Part shown: piece by piece, positions 24,846-35,495 of the stretch
How positions within the stretch are numbered: the stretch's first letter is position 1
Layout of the letters: each line of letters starts with the position of its first letter
Origin: Xanthostigma xanthostigma
Lineage: Eukaryota; Arthropoda; Insecta; Raphidioptera; Raphidiidae
Length of the DNA: 64,000 bases
Assembly: GCA_963575645.1 (NCBI GenBank)
Contig: OY754467.1
Span: 8,928,001 to 8,992,000 of the forward strand
Reading direction: 5' to 3'
The notes under the pieces: model-generated
Seen by the model: only the letters and a program-made list of their open reading frames with translations
What the model was told of the DNA's origin: nothing
Database searches by the model: none
Program-made: the position numbers and the translations under genes

Positions 24846-24926
24846 AACATGAACCATTTAAAATGTCTGACACCTCGAATATGTCAACATATTCGAGGTG
24901 TCAGACATTTTAAATGGTTCATGTTA
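24846..24926. repeat. Perfect 81-bp hairpin
   Basis: Arms of about 38 bp with no mismatch (AACATGAACCATTTAAAATG... and its exact complement) meet at a TCAA loop. It is not part of any repeat family I see elsewhere in the window. Confidence 0.92.
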
Positions 24927-25911
24927 TTTGTCAGAGAACATTATTTTAGCATTTTGGTTGAAGTTTTTAAGCTATCCAATTACAAAAACAAACAGTATCT
25001 ATATTTAAATGTCGTCAAAACGACATGTTTCGAAAAATTTAGAGGGAAAACGCTCCAAAATCAAAAAAAGTCATAGAGGAAATATAGGTGTCTGTATTTC
25101 TCGTATTATTATCTTTCAACCATCGCCTCAGAAATGTCTCGGAAATCTTGGTTTTCGATCTGGCTACTTCTGACACAAAAGATACTGGAAAAGAGTACCT
25201 GGATACAAGAAACTAACAGTCAATATTCCAAAAGTTACAATTTGTATGAAAGTATCGATACAAGGGTCTAGTTGATATTGTACAAAGTTTCATAAAAAAA
25301 CACGATTTTCTCTTTAGGTTCTATGCAGAATAACCAGGAAATCTAAATTGCGGACAGAAACAGTTTCTATATTTAATATAAGCAATGATAAAAATACAAC
25401 TGTATTAAATATTTGTGTAAAATATAGACGCTTGTCTCCGAGGTCCAAGGTTAAATTCATTTACAATACATAAGTTGTACAGAGAAAGCAATAATTGATC
25501 ATGCATAACTGGTTTTTATAGTCTATTAGACACAAAAAAAACGGCGTATTGCGCAAATATTTTACTGACCACCGTATAATCATTGGGTGGGCATTTACAA
25601 AATCTTGTTTGTAGGAGGCTGTTTCGATGTATCGCCGATTCGAACGAATTAATATCTTTCACTTATCTAACAATAATTAAAAACTGCAAAGTACTTTTAC
25701 TGCCGCAAAACTATCGTTCTGACGTAGGACTACGTGTATGCTCGTGGGTATTTGCCACTCACTTCGACAAGGGAAATGTCGTTATTAAAATGTTTAGATG
25801 TCGTCTGATTTTTTTCCGATAAGACGTTAAAAACAGTAAGGCGTAGAGGGAGAAGGACTAGAAGCCTAAAGCGCTGACTCACTGAGATGTTAAAGTATAT
25901 TATACAATAAA

Positions 25912-26378
25912 CTAGCGTGACCTGTGCGAATTATTCGCACTAAATAAGTATAATAATTATCACTTTACAAAATTATTTTTTAAATATGATTGCAGGTATT
26001 CAATTCGTTTCTAATTTTGCGCACTGCTTATAACGTTCTTCTTTTTGTTGTAAAAGAAATATTTTACTAAAATTGTCATATAGAGGCGCAAGTAGCAAAA
26101 GCGTTGTTCAGCGTTGCTCGTCAGATGGCAGTATGCACTATTTACAATATGAAGGTCAGATGACAGATCGAAGTGTTAACGTTACGCCGTCAGATGGCAG
26201 ATGTTGTTTAGAGTTTAATTAATTTACAAAAACAATAACAATAATAAATTTTAGTTGTCGATGTCAGTAGAGCAAGCAATTATCTGTAAAATGATATATA
26301 ATTTATGTGGAGAAATTGTGAGGTTTTTTCTAAAAAGGGAGGCAAACATCTTAAACCTTAGCGTATTAATATATATGA
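25912..26378 (-). mobile_element. Non-autonomous Helitron, family 2, shorter copy
   Basis: Same termini as 18265-18852: A|TCATATATATTAATACGC at the 5' end, hairpin GTGCGAATAATTCGCAC and AGGTCACGCTAG|T at the 3' end. Confidence 0.88.
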
Positions 26379-26970
26379 TATTTTTCTATGTGGTAAGAGC
26401 TGTAACAAATTGCACGTTTCTATATTACTAAATTGATGTAATAATGTCGCCATATAACGTGTGGGCTGCAGAAGTGTTTAAAATTATTGTACTCGCTCAA
26501 TCGAAATGAATAAGATATGCTTAGCATTGTATACTAGCTGCGGCGAAAGATGAAGGCACCGCGTCAAAGTGACGTGAACGTATTGCGCCCGCCTTCTAGC
26601 TTGCTATTGGCTGTTTCGCAGATCCATGTGCGTCGAGTGTTTATTTTTAGTCTACCGCTATAAATGAATATGTCGAATTTATTCCACACGCCACTGTCTG
26701 TGGGCAAGTAGGCGTTCACTAGCATATTACTGATGACGTGCCTGGCTTCAACTCTGACCGCGGGCACTATAAAACATTTTAAAAACTATATTGTCGTCAA
26801 AACAAAACACTCTCGGTTCATTTCGTTATTCTCTTTGTGCGCATGCGTCATCCGTCTTTTGTTTCAATTCGATCGAAGAAGACATTCTTAAATTATCGCC
26901 AAAATTGAAATATGCTCTTTCAAACCGTTTACAGAAAAAAACGAGTGTGTGTTTTTACACTACACGGTTT

Positions 26971-27530
26971 TTACACGCTTTATATTAACTTCAGACGTAA
27001 GTTTGTATGTATGTATGTTTGTTTGTAACCTTCGTTTGGACTACAGCAAGTGGTTTATTACTGTAGTATAATATGCCAGCACTGTAACTACAGTGGTTAG
27101 CCGTGTGGTCTAAGGCACGGGTTTTCGCTGACGTCCACTCTCGGAATCACGGGTCGAGGGTTCTAGTCCCGTCCACGCCGAAAAAAAATTGTTTTTTTTC
27201 GGCAAATTTTTGACAATAAATCGAACTAAAAAGTGGAAAATAAATGTAGTTTAAAAAAAACTAAAAAACACGCTTTATATCAAACTAAAAAGTAAAAAAT
27301 ATTTTTTTTTAAATATAAGCTTAAAATAATAATGAATAAAAAATACAAGTATTATTGTGAAAAAAGCGTGGAGCGCTCGATGTACGAAAATGTGGAACAA
27401 AGCGCCCCACGCTTTTTTCACAATAATACTTTTATTTTTTATTCATTATTGTTTTAAGCTTATTTTAAAAAAATATTTTTTACTTTTTAGTTCGATATAA
27501 AGCGTTTTTTAGTTTTTTTAAACTATATTT
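26971..27530 (+). mobile_element. Palindrome-ended repeat family, copy with tRNA-like module
   Basis: It begins 'acacgctttatattaacttca' and 'tatgtatgtatg', then a tRNA-like module (27091-27180), an A8/T8 hairpin, and a long palindrome centred near 27385 ('gtgaaaaaagcgtggagcgctcga' against 'caaagcgccccacgctttttt'). Confidence 0.82.
27091..27180 (+). repeat. tRNA-like module (long variable arm type)
   Basis: It has an A-box-like 'tagccgtgtggtctaagg', a B-box-like GGTTCTAGTCC, and a 3' end 'cgtccacgccg'; spacing fits a Leu/Ser-type tRNA. The acceptor and anticodon stems do not pair well. It is followed at once by 'ccgaaaaaaaattgttttttttcgg', whose T8 run would stop Pol III. Confidence 0.65.
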
Positions 27531-27956
27531 ATTTCAAATAGTATGCGAAAAATACGGTTCATTCACCGGAATTCAATTACAGCATTTAAACAAATTAAAA
27601 GGGTGCGTTCCATTTAAAATATCGACATTACAACTTTTGGTTCATAAAATAATTATCATAAAAAGTACTGTAATTAGAAATGCGACCAACGCCAGAATAA
27701 TTATATTTACATGATATATTTAGTCGGCATCACGGGTAGATACTCGACGGTAACTAGTTACCACTTACCACTTTACCGGCAATAGAAGTATCGCAGTGTC
27801 ATTGAACCATATGCGTGCAGTGCACTTGTACGTTCCATTGTCTCTGCGAGTACCCCTGAGCCGCAGCGGAGCGCTAGACAAATTCAGGCGGACTTTTAAA
27901 ATAATCAAAAAAGGGTCCCAATCGATATACACACTGCTTATCTAACATGGCTGTAT

Positions 27957-28265
27957 AATACGCGCCACGAATCTAAAAGGCTCGGAAGTTAGATGCGAAT
28001 GCGGGCTTGCGCTTGTACAGTCTGTTGAAAAACTACAAACTCGCAACTCAAGAAAACTAATATAACAATAACAACTTGACAATAGCGTACTCGACTGTAC
28101 CTACTTTAAAGCAGGAAAATGACAAGTGACAAAAGCAACGAGCGATCACGGCCAATCACTGACGAGCGCACGTTCCGTGCAGGTAGCTGAGAGATGGTGG
28201 GAGCGGCTCTAAAATGTGCCTGTTTGTGACTAACTTCCGAACCTTTTAGATCCGTGGAGCGTATT
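27957..28265 (+). mobile_element. AATACGCG-terminus MITE
   Basis: Left terminus AATACGCGCCACGAATCTAA; right terminus GGAGCGTATT (one mismatch). The body is as at 21373 with a 14-bp deletion near the right end. Confidence 0.83.
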
Positions 28266-28739
28266 ATACACAATTCTTAATATCTTCGCAAAAAAATATC
28301 GCATCGAACTTTATTTTTAAGACCACCTATGAGAAATATCTGTTTTTTTTTGCACACGTAAAATAGTTACGTTTAGCGGTCGATATAAAAACGGATTTTT
28401 CCAGCGATGAGACCTATACCTAGATCGATTTCTTGCTCCTCGAACCCCATTTTTAGTTTTCATCCAAATCGTTCGAGTCGTTTTCGAGAAAAAATTAACC
28501 TCGTGAAAAGTATACCATTATTATAGAAAAAAAACGTTATAGCATATATCTATTTTGCGCACGCGCCGATTTTCCCCAAAAACAATAGGGCTCTTCATAT
28601 TTGCGTATTAAATATCCTTCCAAAATTTTGTTTCAATCCACTGATCGTTTTGATTGGCTTTTATTTATCGCCGCTTTAGCTTCCTCCACGAAGGATTTCG
28701 ACTTAGGCCGATTTTGTAGAGGTTAAGATTCATTCTACC

Positions 28740-28985
28740 AAATTTTGAGTTGCTATGTTCGAGATACAGAGGTCCAATTTATTTTTTCGAGTAATGGGAG
28801 GGAAATGTACTTACCGAAATGGCTTGTAGGTAACTCACTGGTTATTTCGACCTATAGAGGGTTGAGATTTCAAGTCATGGAGGTTTAGGGGTTTGAAGAG
28901 AAGGGAACAAAACATTTTTTCGAATATTGGAGGTTTTCGATAATTATCGAGGTTCGACTTAACTGTATACTTAGATAACGTTAAC
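28740..28985. mobile_element. Degraded pogo-like end
   Basis: 'ggttttcgataattatcgaggttcgacttaactgta' at the right and several 'gaggt-cgat' style blocks upstream. No transposase is left. Confidence 0.4.
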
Positions 28986-29076
28986 ATTCAAAATTACAGT
29001 ACATTTCGTAAAAACTATACCTACTAAAGACGCGCTTTATCAATTTTGGTAAATTTTCCTGTTTACAAAAAAAGAA

Positions 29077-29482
29077 GGGTTGCACTCCGGGAGTGCCGGC
29101 AGAAGTGAAAACTTGAGTACTGCCAGGAGCAAGTACGGTAGACGTGCCTCAACAACTCGTATATATACTTAGCGTTACTCAGAAATCCACTACTAGTGAG
29201 AATCGTTTTTACAAATATTTGATTTTGTCAAAATATATTCATTAAATCAAAAAACTGTTTCTTGCATTTGAAAGACAATTGCTTACTCCATTAAAATATG
29301 TGATTACATTTTGTATTTATTTTAAAATAGCTAAGCAAAAAAAACAAAAAAGTTTTCGTCTTACGAATTTTGTCTTACGCATTTTCGATCAGGTCTTACG
29401 AATTTTCGATCTGGCGCGAGTTTAACATTTTTTACCCATTACAAAAAAAACTGCACAACGCCGCTAAAGAAGTTTTCACTTT
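29077..29482 (-). mobile_element. gaagtaaaaacttc inverted-repeat element, longer copy
   Basis: It starts 'gggttgcactccgggagtgccggcagaagtgaaaactt' and ends 'gccgctaaagaagttttcacttt', the complement of the ends at 5691-5935. Tandem 'gtcttacgaattttcgatc' units lie inside. Confidence 0.7.
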
Positions 29483-29514
29483 AAAAAAATCATATCTCTG
29501 CGTCGAGCTTTGCC

Positions 29515-29697
29515 AATATTTCAAGAGTCCAGCCCGGTTAAATCGGGGTCCGCCGTCAGTAGTGTGTGTATAAACAAACCCTCCGCTATATGCACTGAAC
29601 TCTGGAGTAGCAGAGCTCTACAGTCTACAGGGCTGCACCCCTCGCGCTTCGCTCAAGAAGACATCCCTGCCCGATCGATATCGTATATATACGGTAA
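29515..29697 (+). other. GC-richer block ending in a strong splice donor
   Basis: This block stands out in composition and ends ATACG|GTAAGT at 29695. It could be a non-coding 5' exon, but no partner exon was found. Confidence 0.25.
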
Positions 29698-29699
29698 GT

Positions 29700-32020
29700 A
29701 TAGGTGTGTTTTATAATATATTACGCTATTTTTTACAGTCTGCTCTACGAGATCAGACCAATGACCTAAAATACGATCGAAGCCGGTAAAGTAATAGGTG
29801 CAGTGTCGCGGGCAGGTCAAAAAAGAGCCGTTAGGGCTATGGCCAGAGTGTCACCTAAAGAACATTGCAAATCAATTTTTGTTAAATACAAAATATGAAC
29901 TCTACCGTCATTGTAGCAGTCTGCCAGGCGGTTACAAAACTGTTATACATGAGTGCGAGTAAGACGCTACGGGCAGGTTGAGTGTTTCGAAGACGCATAA
30001 ACATAATATAAAACGTGATATTGCGAATTGACGTATAACAAGCACTGATTGGCTCTGTGACGACATAACAATTAAAACAAAAGTTTTGTATGTAAACGAA
30101 TCATGCGTGAAGATAAACAATTGATTACAGATAAACAAAACACGATCGTAAAAATACAGTGCCCAATTACAACATTATCGATTACCATATCATATATTAT
30201 GTATATGCAAAAGTCGATTTTTCTTCAAAACATGACTTGTTTTCGAGCCACCGTCATATCACAAGAATAAATTTACAGATAACCAGAATTATAACTCTCC
30301 ATTGCGGACTTGAGTCCTTTCCGTGACCTTGGTGCTCGGTTAACCTGAGATTCTATCCTGAAACGGTCAGTGCTGTATCGTGTTTCGAGTAGCCAATTGT
30401 TTCTTACGCGTCGGAAAGGCATTTTATCTTAGTTACGACTTTATAAGTACTTATTTTATTTAATTTTAAAATTGTCCTTGCTATGATAGTAAAACATATT
30501 TTTATAACATTCTTTTCTCTCTGTATCCTCCATGGTTTTCAGACCAATGTTTATTAAACCAGTCATGAATTTCATTAGACAGTCAGAAAGTGAAAACATT
30601 GAATATGAAAACGTGAGATAACGAATAAAACAATTGACAATATGCATTCGTTCATATAAAACAATTGATTAATGTGAGCCATATTGTAATTGATTAGTTT
30701 TTTTTTAGAAAAACATGGTGCGAAGTCACAATGTGAGAAAATTTTACAATAAAGAATAATTAATTTATTTTAATAAATGAATTCACTATATACTGTCTAA
30801 GAGTAAGCATAAAGAAGGCAGCCATTACTTTATTATCGATGTTCTTCTATTTCTACCAAATCCTTGATTCTCTACATACCTACATATATAAATCATTGAA
30901 ATATAGTGCGCGCTTCTCTGCAAATCAGCGTATTTAAATATTTATAGAGCAGTAATCTTGGGTTACTACCATCACATTGCTCGATATTCAATAATTTCGC
31001 CGATTGCATAATTACGCGGGCGATCGCATCAGGCTTGAAAAAAGGGAGATAGATGGTGGTGGCTGAATACATTTAATAACTTCTATATTGCTAGTGGCCG
31101 TAAGTGGAAACGCGGCCTATGAAGTGAGATAGCAAATTACTGTTTTTTATCTCTTTCTTTTTACTTGACCCGTTGTGCGCAAGCGTTGCGTCTGTAGTGG
31201 GGCAATTAGTAAGTGGAATAGACCAAGCCACCTCCCTTTCACAGCTTAGTTCCATGTGCAAACTGACGCGCATCCATTCACGGGCATGCGCATGGGATTC
31301 AAAGTATAATAAGTGAGACAGACGTATATATGTCTGCACCGTAGTGTTTAAGTCTTTCTTCCGATCTTTGCTGGCAATATAGAGGGTATTAAATGTATGG
31401 GTGGCTGTTTCTTTACGTTCTTTTCTAATCAGATTCGTGCCAGTAGCGTTCATAGAAACTGGCAGCCACTTTATTTTATCTTGCTCATACAACAGCCCTC
31501 CGAAACTGGCACAAGCAAGTGAGCAAAATCGAATAAGACCTATATGTAAGATTTAAAACATTTTTGTGAAAGAATTATGGCGTTGGTAATTTAAAATGAA
31601 TTTAGCACGACCAGAAAAAATAGTGAACAACGCGAATAAAATATAAACCAAGACGATACGTCAAAAATTGTGACCTGTAGAGTTCGCACGCACGTACGTA
31701 CTGCAGACCAATCGACAATTGTTCGCGATTTTCAATTACAATTTTAGGAGTATAATTATGAACTCGAATAAACCTAAAAATGGTTCCACTTTATAAAACA
31801 GAATCTCTAATTTTTCGAAAAGCTGTACAATTGGATTCGATTTCGAACGAAATTAACCTATAGAGATATGACTATTTGAATGAGCGAAACTCCGCTCTGA
31901 CGTGCAAAGCGATACTAGAGCACACTACCGCTGACGGTGTGTGCAACAAATAAATAAAACAAAAGCGTCAGGTACTACAAATGGTGCTAAAGTAGTCATT
32001 TGTTAAAAAAAAAATATCAA
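29700..32020. other. No supported gene
   Basis: A 133-codon minus-strand ORF at 31492-31091 has unremarkable composition and no recognisable domain. The next exon of the gene starting at 32434 may lie here or beyond. Confidence 0.35.
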
Positions 32021-32106
32021 CTAACCAACCCGTGTGACAGCACGCATGCGTGACTGTGACGCCAAAACATTTAGCTTTGAAGGTTCAATTAATACAACTG
32101 ACTCAC

Positions 32107-32434
32107 CGTCAAGGAGTATTTTCTTCTTGAGTACTTGACCCATGAAGGCCTTGGTGATATTGTAGACTCCATCCATGCCGGGCGCATAGTAATAAGTTTT
32201 ACTGTAGTAGGTTGCGTTCTTTGTTAACCTCGAAAAAGTCGCGTTCTCCTTTGTCAGAATATGATCTATTGTACTTTCAACTTCGGCACTAATATTACGA
32301 ACGCGAGCCGTGAGTCTCGTTTCGCCATTCGGATCGTTTCGGTTACTCGAAATCTCCGAATCGACGCACGCGCACAACAAACTTAACAACACAAACGAAA
32401 ACATTGTCGTTATTTTTATCTTTTGACGATCCAT
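32107..32434 (-). CDS. First coding exon of an unidentified secreted or membrane glycoprotein
   Basis: An open reading frame from ATG at 32434 (or 32404) reaches a strong donor, GACG|GTGAGT, after 109 codons. Residues 11-24 (MFSFVLLSLLCACV) form a signal-peptide-like hydrophobic core followed by DSE. Four N-glycosylation sequons occur: NIS, NAT, NAT and NIT. The mature part is hydrophilic with a Tyr-rich patch (TYYSKTYYYAPG) and DGVYNITKAFMGQVLKKK. I do not recognise the family. The next exon should lie below 32000 on the same strand; I could not identify it. Length, signal peptide, sequons and donor together make a real gene likely. Confidence 0.6.
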
Positions 32435-32671
32435 TTTTTTTTTTATTAAAACTGATTAAAGCATCTCAACTTAAGCCTACTTTTACCTATTTAAAAAAAA
32501 GGAACTTTAAAAAATTATACACAAATAGGATTTGCACGTCACTCGATATTAAAAAAAATATTTACAAAATTATTATTAAAAACAGTTGATAATTTTATGA
32601 TTCCGAGGCTGTTTGAGCAATTATTTTTTGACGATTCGGCGTTGACCTAAAAAAAAAAGAAAATCATTTTT

Positions 32672-33182
32672 ACACGCTTTATATTAACTTCACTTGTAAG
32701 TTTGTATGTATGTATGTATGTACGTATGCATGGTTACAAACATGGACTACAGCAAGTGGTTTATTACAGTAGTATAATATGACAGCACTGTAACTACAGT
32801 GTTTAGCCGTGCGGTCTAAAGCACGGGTCTTCGCTGACGTCAACTCTCGGAATCACGGATCGTGGGTTCTAATCCCATCCACGCCGAAAAAAATTGTTTT
32901 TTTTTTCGGCAAATTTTTGACAATAAAACGAACTAAAAAGTGGAAAATAAATATAGTTTAAAAAAAATTAAAAAACACGCTTTATATCGAACTAAAAAGT
33001 AAAAAATATTTTTTTAAAAATAAGCTTAAAACAATAATGAATAAAAAATACTAGTATTATTGAGATAAAAGCGAGGGGCGCTCGATGTACGAAAATGTGG
33101 AACAAAGCGCCCCACGCTTTTTTCACAATAATACTAGTATTTTTTATTCATTATTGTTTTAAGCTTATTTTAAAAAAAATAT
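32672..33182 (+). mobile_element. Palindrome-ended repeat family, second copy with tRNA-like module, 3' truncated
   Basis: Same order as 26971-27530: 'acacgctttatattaacttca', TATG repeats, tRNA-like module (32797-32886), A/T hairpin, palindrome. The copy stops at 'ttattttaaaaaaaatatt', so the last 50 bp of the right arm are missing. Confidence 0.8.
32797..32886 (+). repeat. tRNA-like module, second copy
   Basis: A-box-like 'tagccgtgcggtctaaag' and B-box-like GGTTCTAATCC, ending 'catccacgccg'; about 88% like 27091-27180 by eye. A T-run follows. Confidence 0.63.
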
Positions 33183-33407
33183 TTCATGTACAATATCAAA
33201 TTGTAAAATTTGTAACTAGTTTCGAAATGGGTTATATTACGACTCCATGACGTGATGAACGCCAGCGAGATTTAACAGTCACACGAGTCATAATACCATT
33301 ATGCACGAAGTATAAATCATGGCATTTTTTGCACGTACTTCGAAAATGCGTTTCGTGCTTTTTAAAAAAAGACCCCTTCAGAGGGTGAAAAGAGGTAAAT
33401 AGTCTAA

Positions 33408-33617
33408 GGCCTAGTTTATATGAGAGGCGTTCAACGCGCGTTGGCCCAACGCGCGTTTACAGCTTCTATACAATTGTATAGAACTGTTTATATGATAACG
33501 CGCGTTCAACGCGCCACCAACGCGCGTTATCATATAAACAGTTCTATACAATTGTATAGAAGCTGTAAACGCGCGTTGGGCCAACGCGCGTTGAACGCCT
33601 CTCATATAAACTAGGCC
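33408..33617. mobile_element. Palindromic Harbinger-like MITE, copy 2
   Basis: TAA at 33405-33407 and 33618-33620. Near-perfect inverted repeat, same sequence as 24182-24393. Because it is palindromic, both strands encode almost the same meaningless 64-codon ORF. Confidence 0.9.
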
Positions 33618-34084
33618 TAAAAATCAGCATGGATGTCATTTTCAAGATTTGTCGGGACGTTGATCACACGAATTTCATCAATTTTGAAATTTATTAGGAG
33701 AGTCTACGTCGACAAAGGAGTAACTATATGCCAAATAATGAGAACGCATGTGTTTTTCGTCTCAATAGCGTGCGAAACCGCGGGTAAAAGCTACTTTTTA
33801 AATATGTAGCTGAAATATCCGCAAAAAACATTTAATTTGGCTTCTTACTGCGAAACGATTACGTGACTTATTTTAATTATGGGACAAACATTTTATTATT
33901 AGGTAATAATTAATAACAATATAGTCATAATTATTTTTAATTTCGAAATATCTGTTGTTTAAATATGAATATTTCAGTATAAATTTTCACTTTCTGGCCT
34001 TTGCAACTACACTTAGCTGACAAAACATTATATGTAATAATATCCAATTAAAATCACGGATCTTCTTTTCAATATATACTTTTG

Positions 34085-34503
34085 TGCTCCACAAGGGCCG
34101 AAAGTGTGATATTCTTGTCCTGTGCGCGAGGAGCAATATCACACTTTCGGCCAGTGTGGTGTATACTATTTTTCTTCATACCTCGGTCGTAAGCGTGCTT
34201 ATTAAACACATTAATTAATTAATTACTTAAAAACACGGATAAATTCCAAGCACGAAGCTTTGAGGTTATACGTAAAAGAAAAGATTAAGAATGACAGCTG
34301 TTCGCGACTATTAGTTAAAATGTAATAGGGTTGCTATAGAAACGACATCTAAACAACAGTTGCTTGTTGTTTTTGCTTTACTCTACTGCACGAGCTTCCC
34401 GTATTGTAACGTGTAATCCCACCAAGGAGTAAATGTTAGACTTTCTGCCTTATAATTGGTGACGAAAGTATGCACTTTCGATCGAGGTATGAAGAAAATT
34501 CCA
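34085..34503. repeat. Hairpin and inverted-repeat element
   Basis: A hairpin with arms 'ggccgaaagtgtgatatt' is at 34097-34153. Next to it 'tttcttcatacctcggtcg' (34171) and its complement 'cgatcgaggtatgaagaaaa' (34479) bracket about 330 bp. No duplication was resolved. Confidence 0.55.
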
Positions 34504-34505
34504 TT

Positions 34506-34995
34506 TTTTTTTTAAGTTCCGTACAACCAATGAAAAAACGGAGCTTTAATATATGGCATCACTCTCGTGTCTGTCTGTCCGCCTGTTACAACTTATTTTC
34601 TCCGAATCTACTGAACGAAAAAAGTTAAAATTTGCTGTCATAAATAGAGTTAGATGATCCAATCAAGGACGCATAGTGAAAATAAACGAATTCTGATTTT
34701 TGGGGGGTTTATTTTGGGATGGAAATTAGCAAATTAAAAAAATAAATAAGTGCACCATGCATGTGACGTATCAAATGAAAATATATATTTTTTTACAACT
34801 TTAAAATGCATAGTTTAAAAGAAATTCAGGAAAATATACGAAAATTGAGCATCCTCTCTTGTCTCCAAAACTTGTGAGCCTAAAATTAAAAAAAAAAAAA
34901 AAACAGAATAGAGGTCCCCACTCATAGTTCGCAGGAAAAGCTATATAGGTACTCCGTACGCGAGTTCGACTCGCATTTGACCCTTTTATTTTCTT
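34506..34995. repeat. Lepidoptera-style dispersed repeat
   Basis: 'gttccgtacaaccaatgaaaaaacgga', 'gtctgtctgtccgcctgttac' and the end 'gtacgcgagttcgactcgcatttg' form a repeat layout I recognise from moth and butterfly genomes. The class is not determined here. Confidence 0.6.
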
Positions 34996-35048
34996 TGTCA
35001 TTTAAGTTGCACGCTGAATTTGAAATAATATATTAACATTGAAACTAA

Positions 35049-35492
35049 AGGCCGCTGCACACGAGGCTAGAAACGCTGTTAGATTCCTTGCTAGATTTGC
35101 CTACTATAGTTTTCTAGCGCTGGTTTTCTAGATTGCTGTTATGTGCTCGATTCACACGAGACGTCTTTTCAAGCTAGTTTTGTGAATAAATCTGGTGCGC
35201 GCGCAGTGACAGTTCAAATATAAACACAGAGCAAAACGCGGTTGTTGTCTGACTCTGAGCAGAATGACGCCATGTTGGTTTGTGGGCGATTGTTCAAGTC
35301 GCGCACGTGACAAGATACTGCTTCCTGATTGGTTCTTGCTCATACCTATCAGCGGACCTAGCAAGGAAAATAGCCCGTTCTAATTTTAAAACCAATCTTG
35401 TGAACTAGCAGGCGAGTCCGCAGTGACATTATTTACAGCCTACCTTCCAGCAGAACTACAAGCAGTGTTTCTAGCCTTATGTGCAGCGGCCT
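35049..35492. mobile_element. Harbinger-like MITE (CGCTGCACACGAGG family), best-preserved copy
   Basis: TAA at 35046-35048 and 35493-35495. Left terminus AGGCCGCTGCACACGAGGCT, right end 'gtgcagcggcct'. 444 bp, no ORF. Confidence 0.88.
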
Positions 35493-35495
35493 TAA

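Noticed and set aside
31091..31492. 133-codon minus-strand ORF
   Set aside because: No recognisable domain, no splice sites in agreement with the 32434 exon, and ordinary composition.
33411..33614. Nearly identical 64-codon ORFs on both strands
   Set aside because: They are a by-product of the palindromic MITE at 33408-33617, not a gene.
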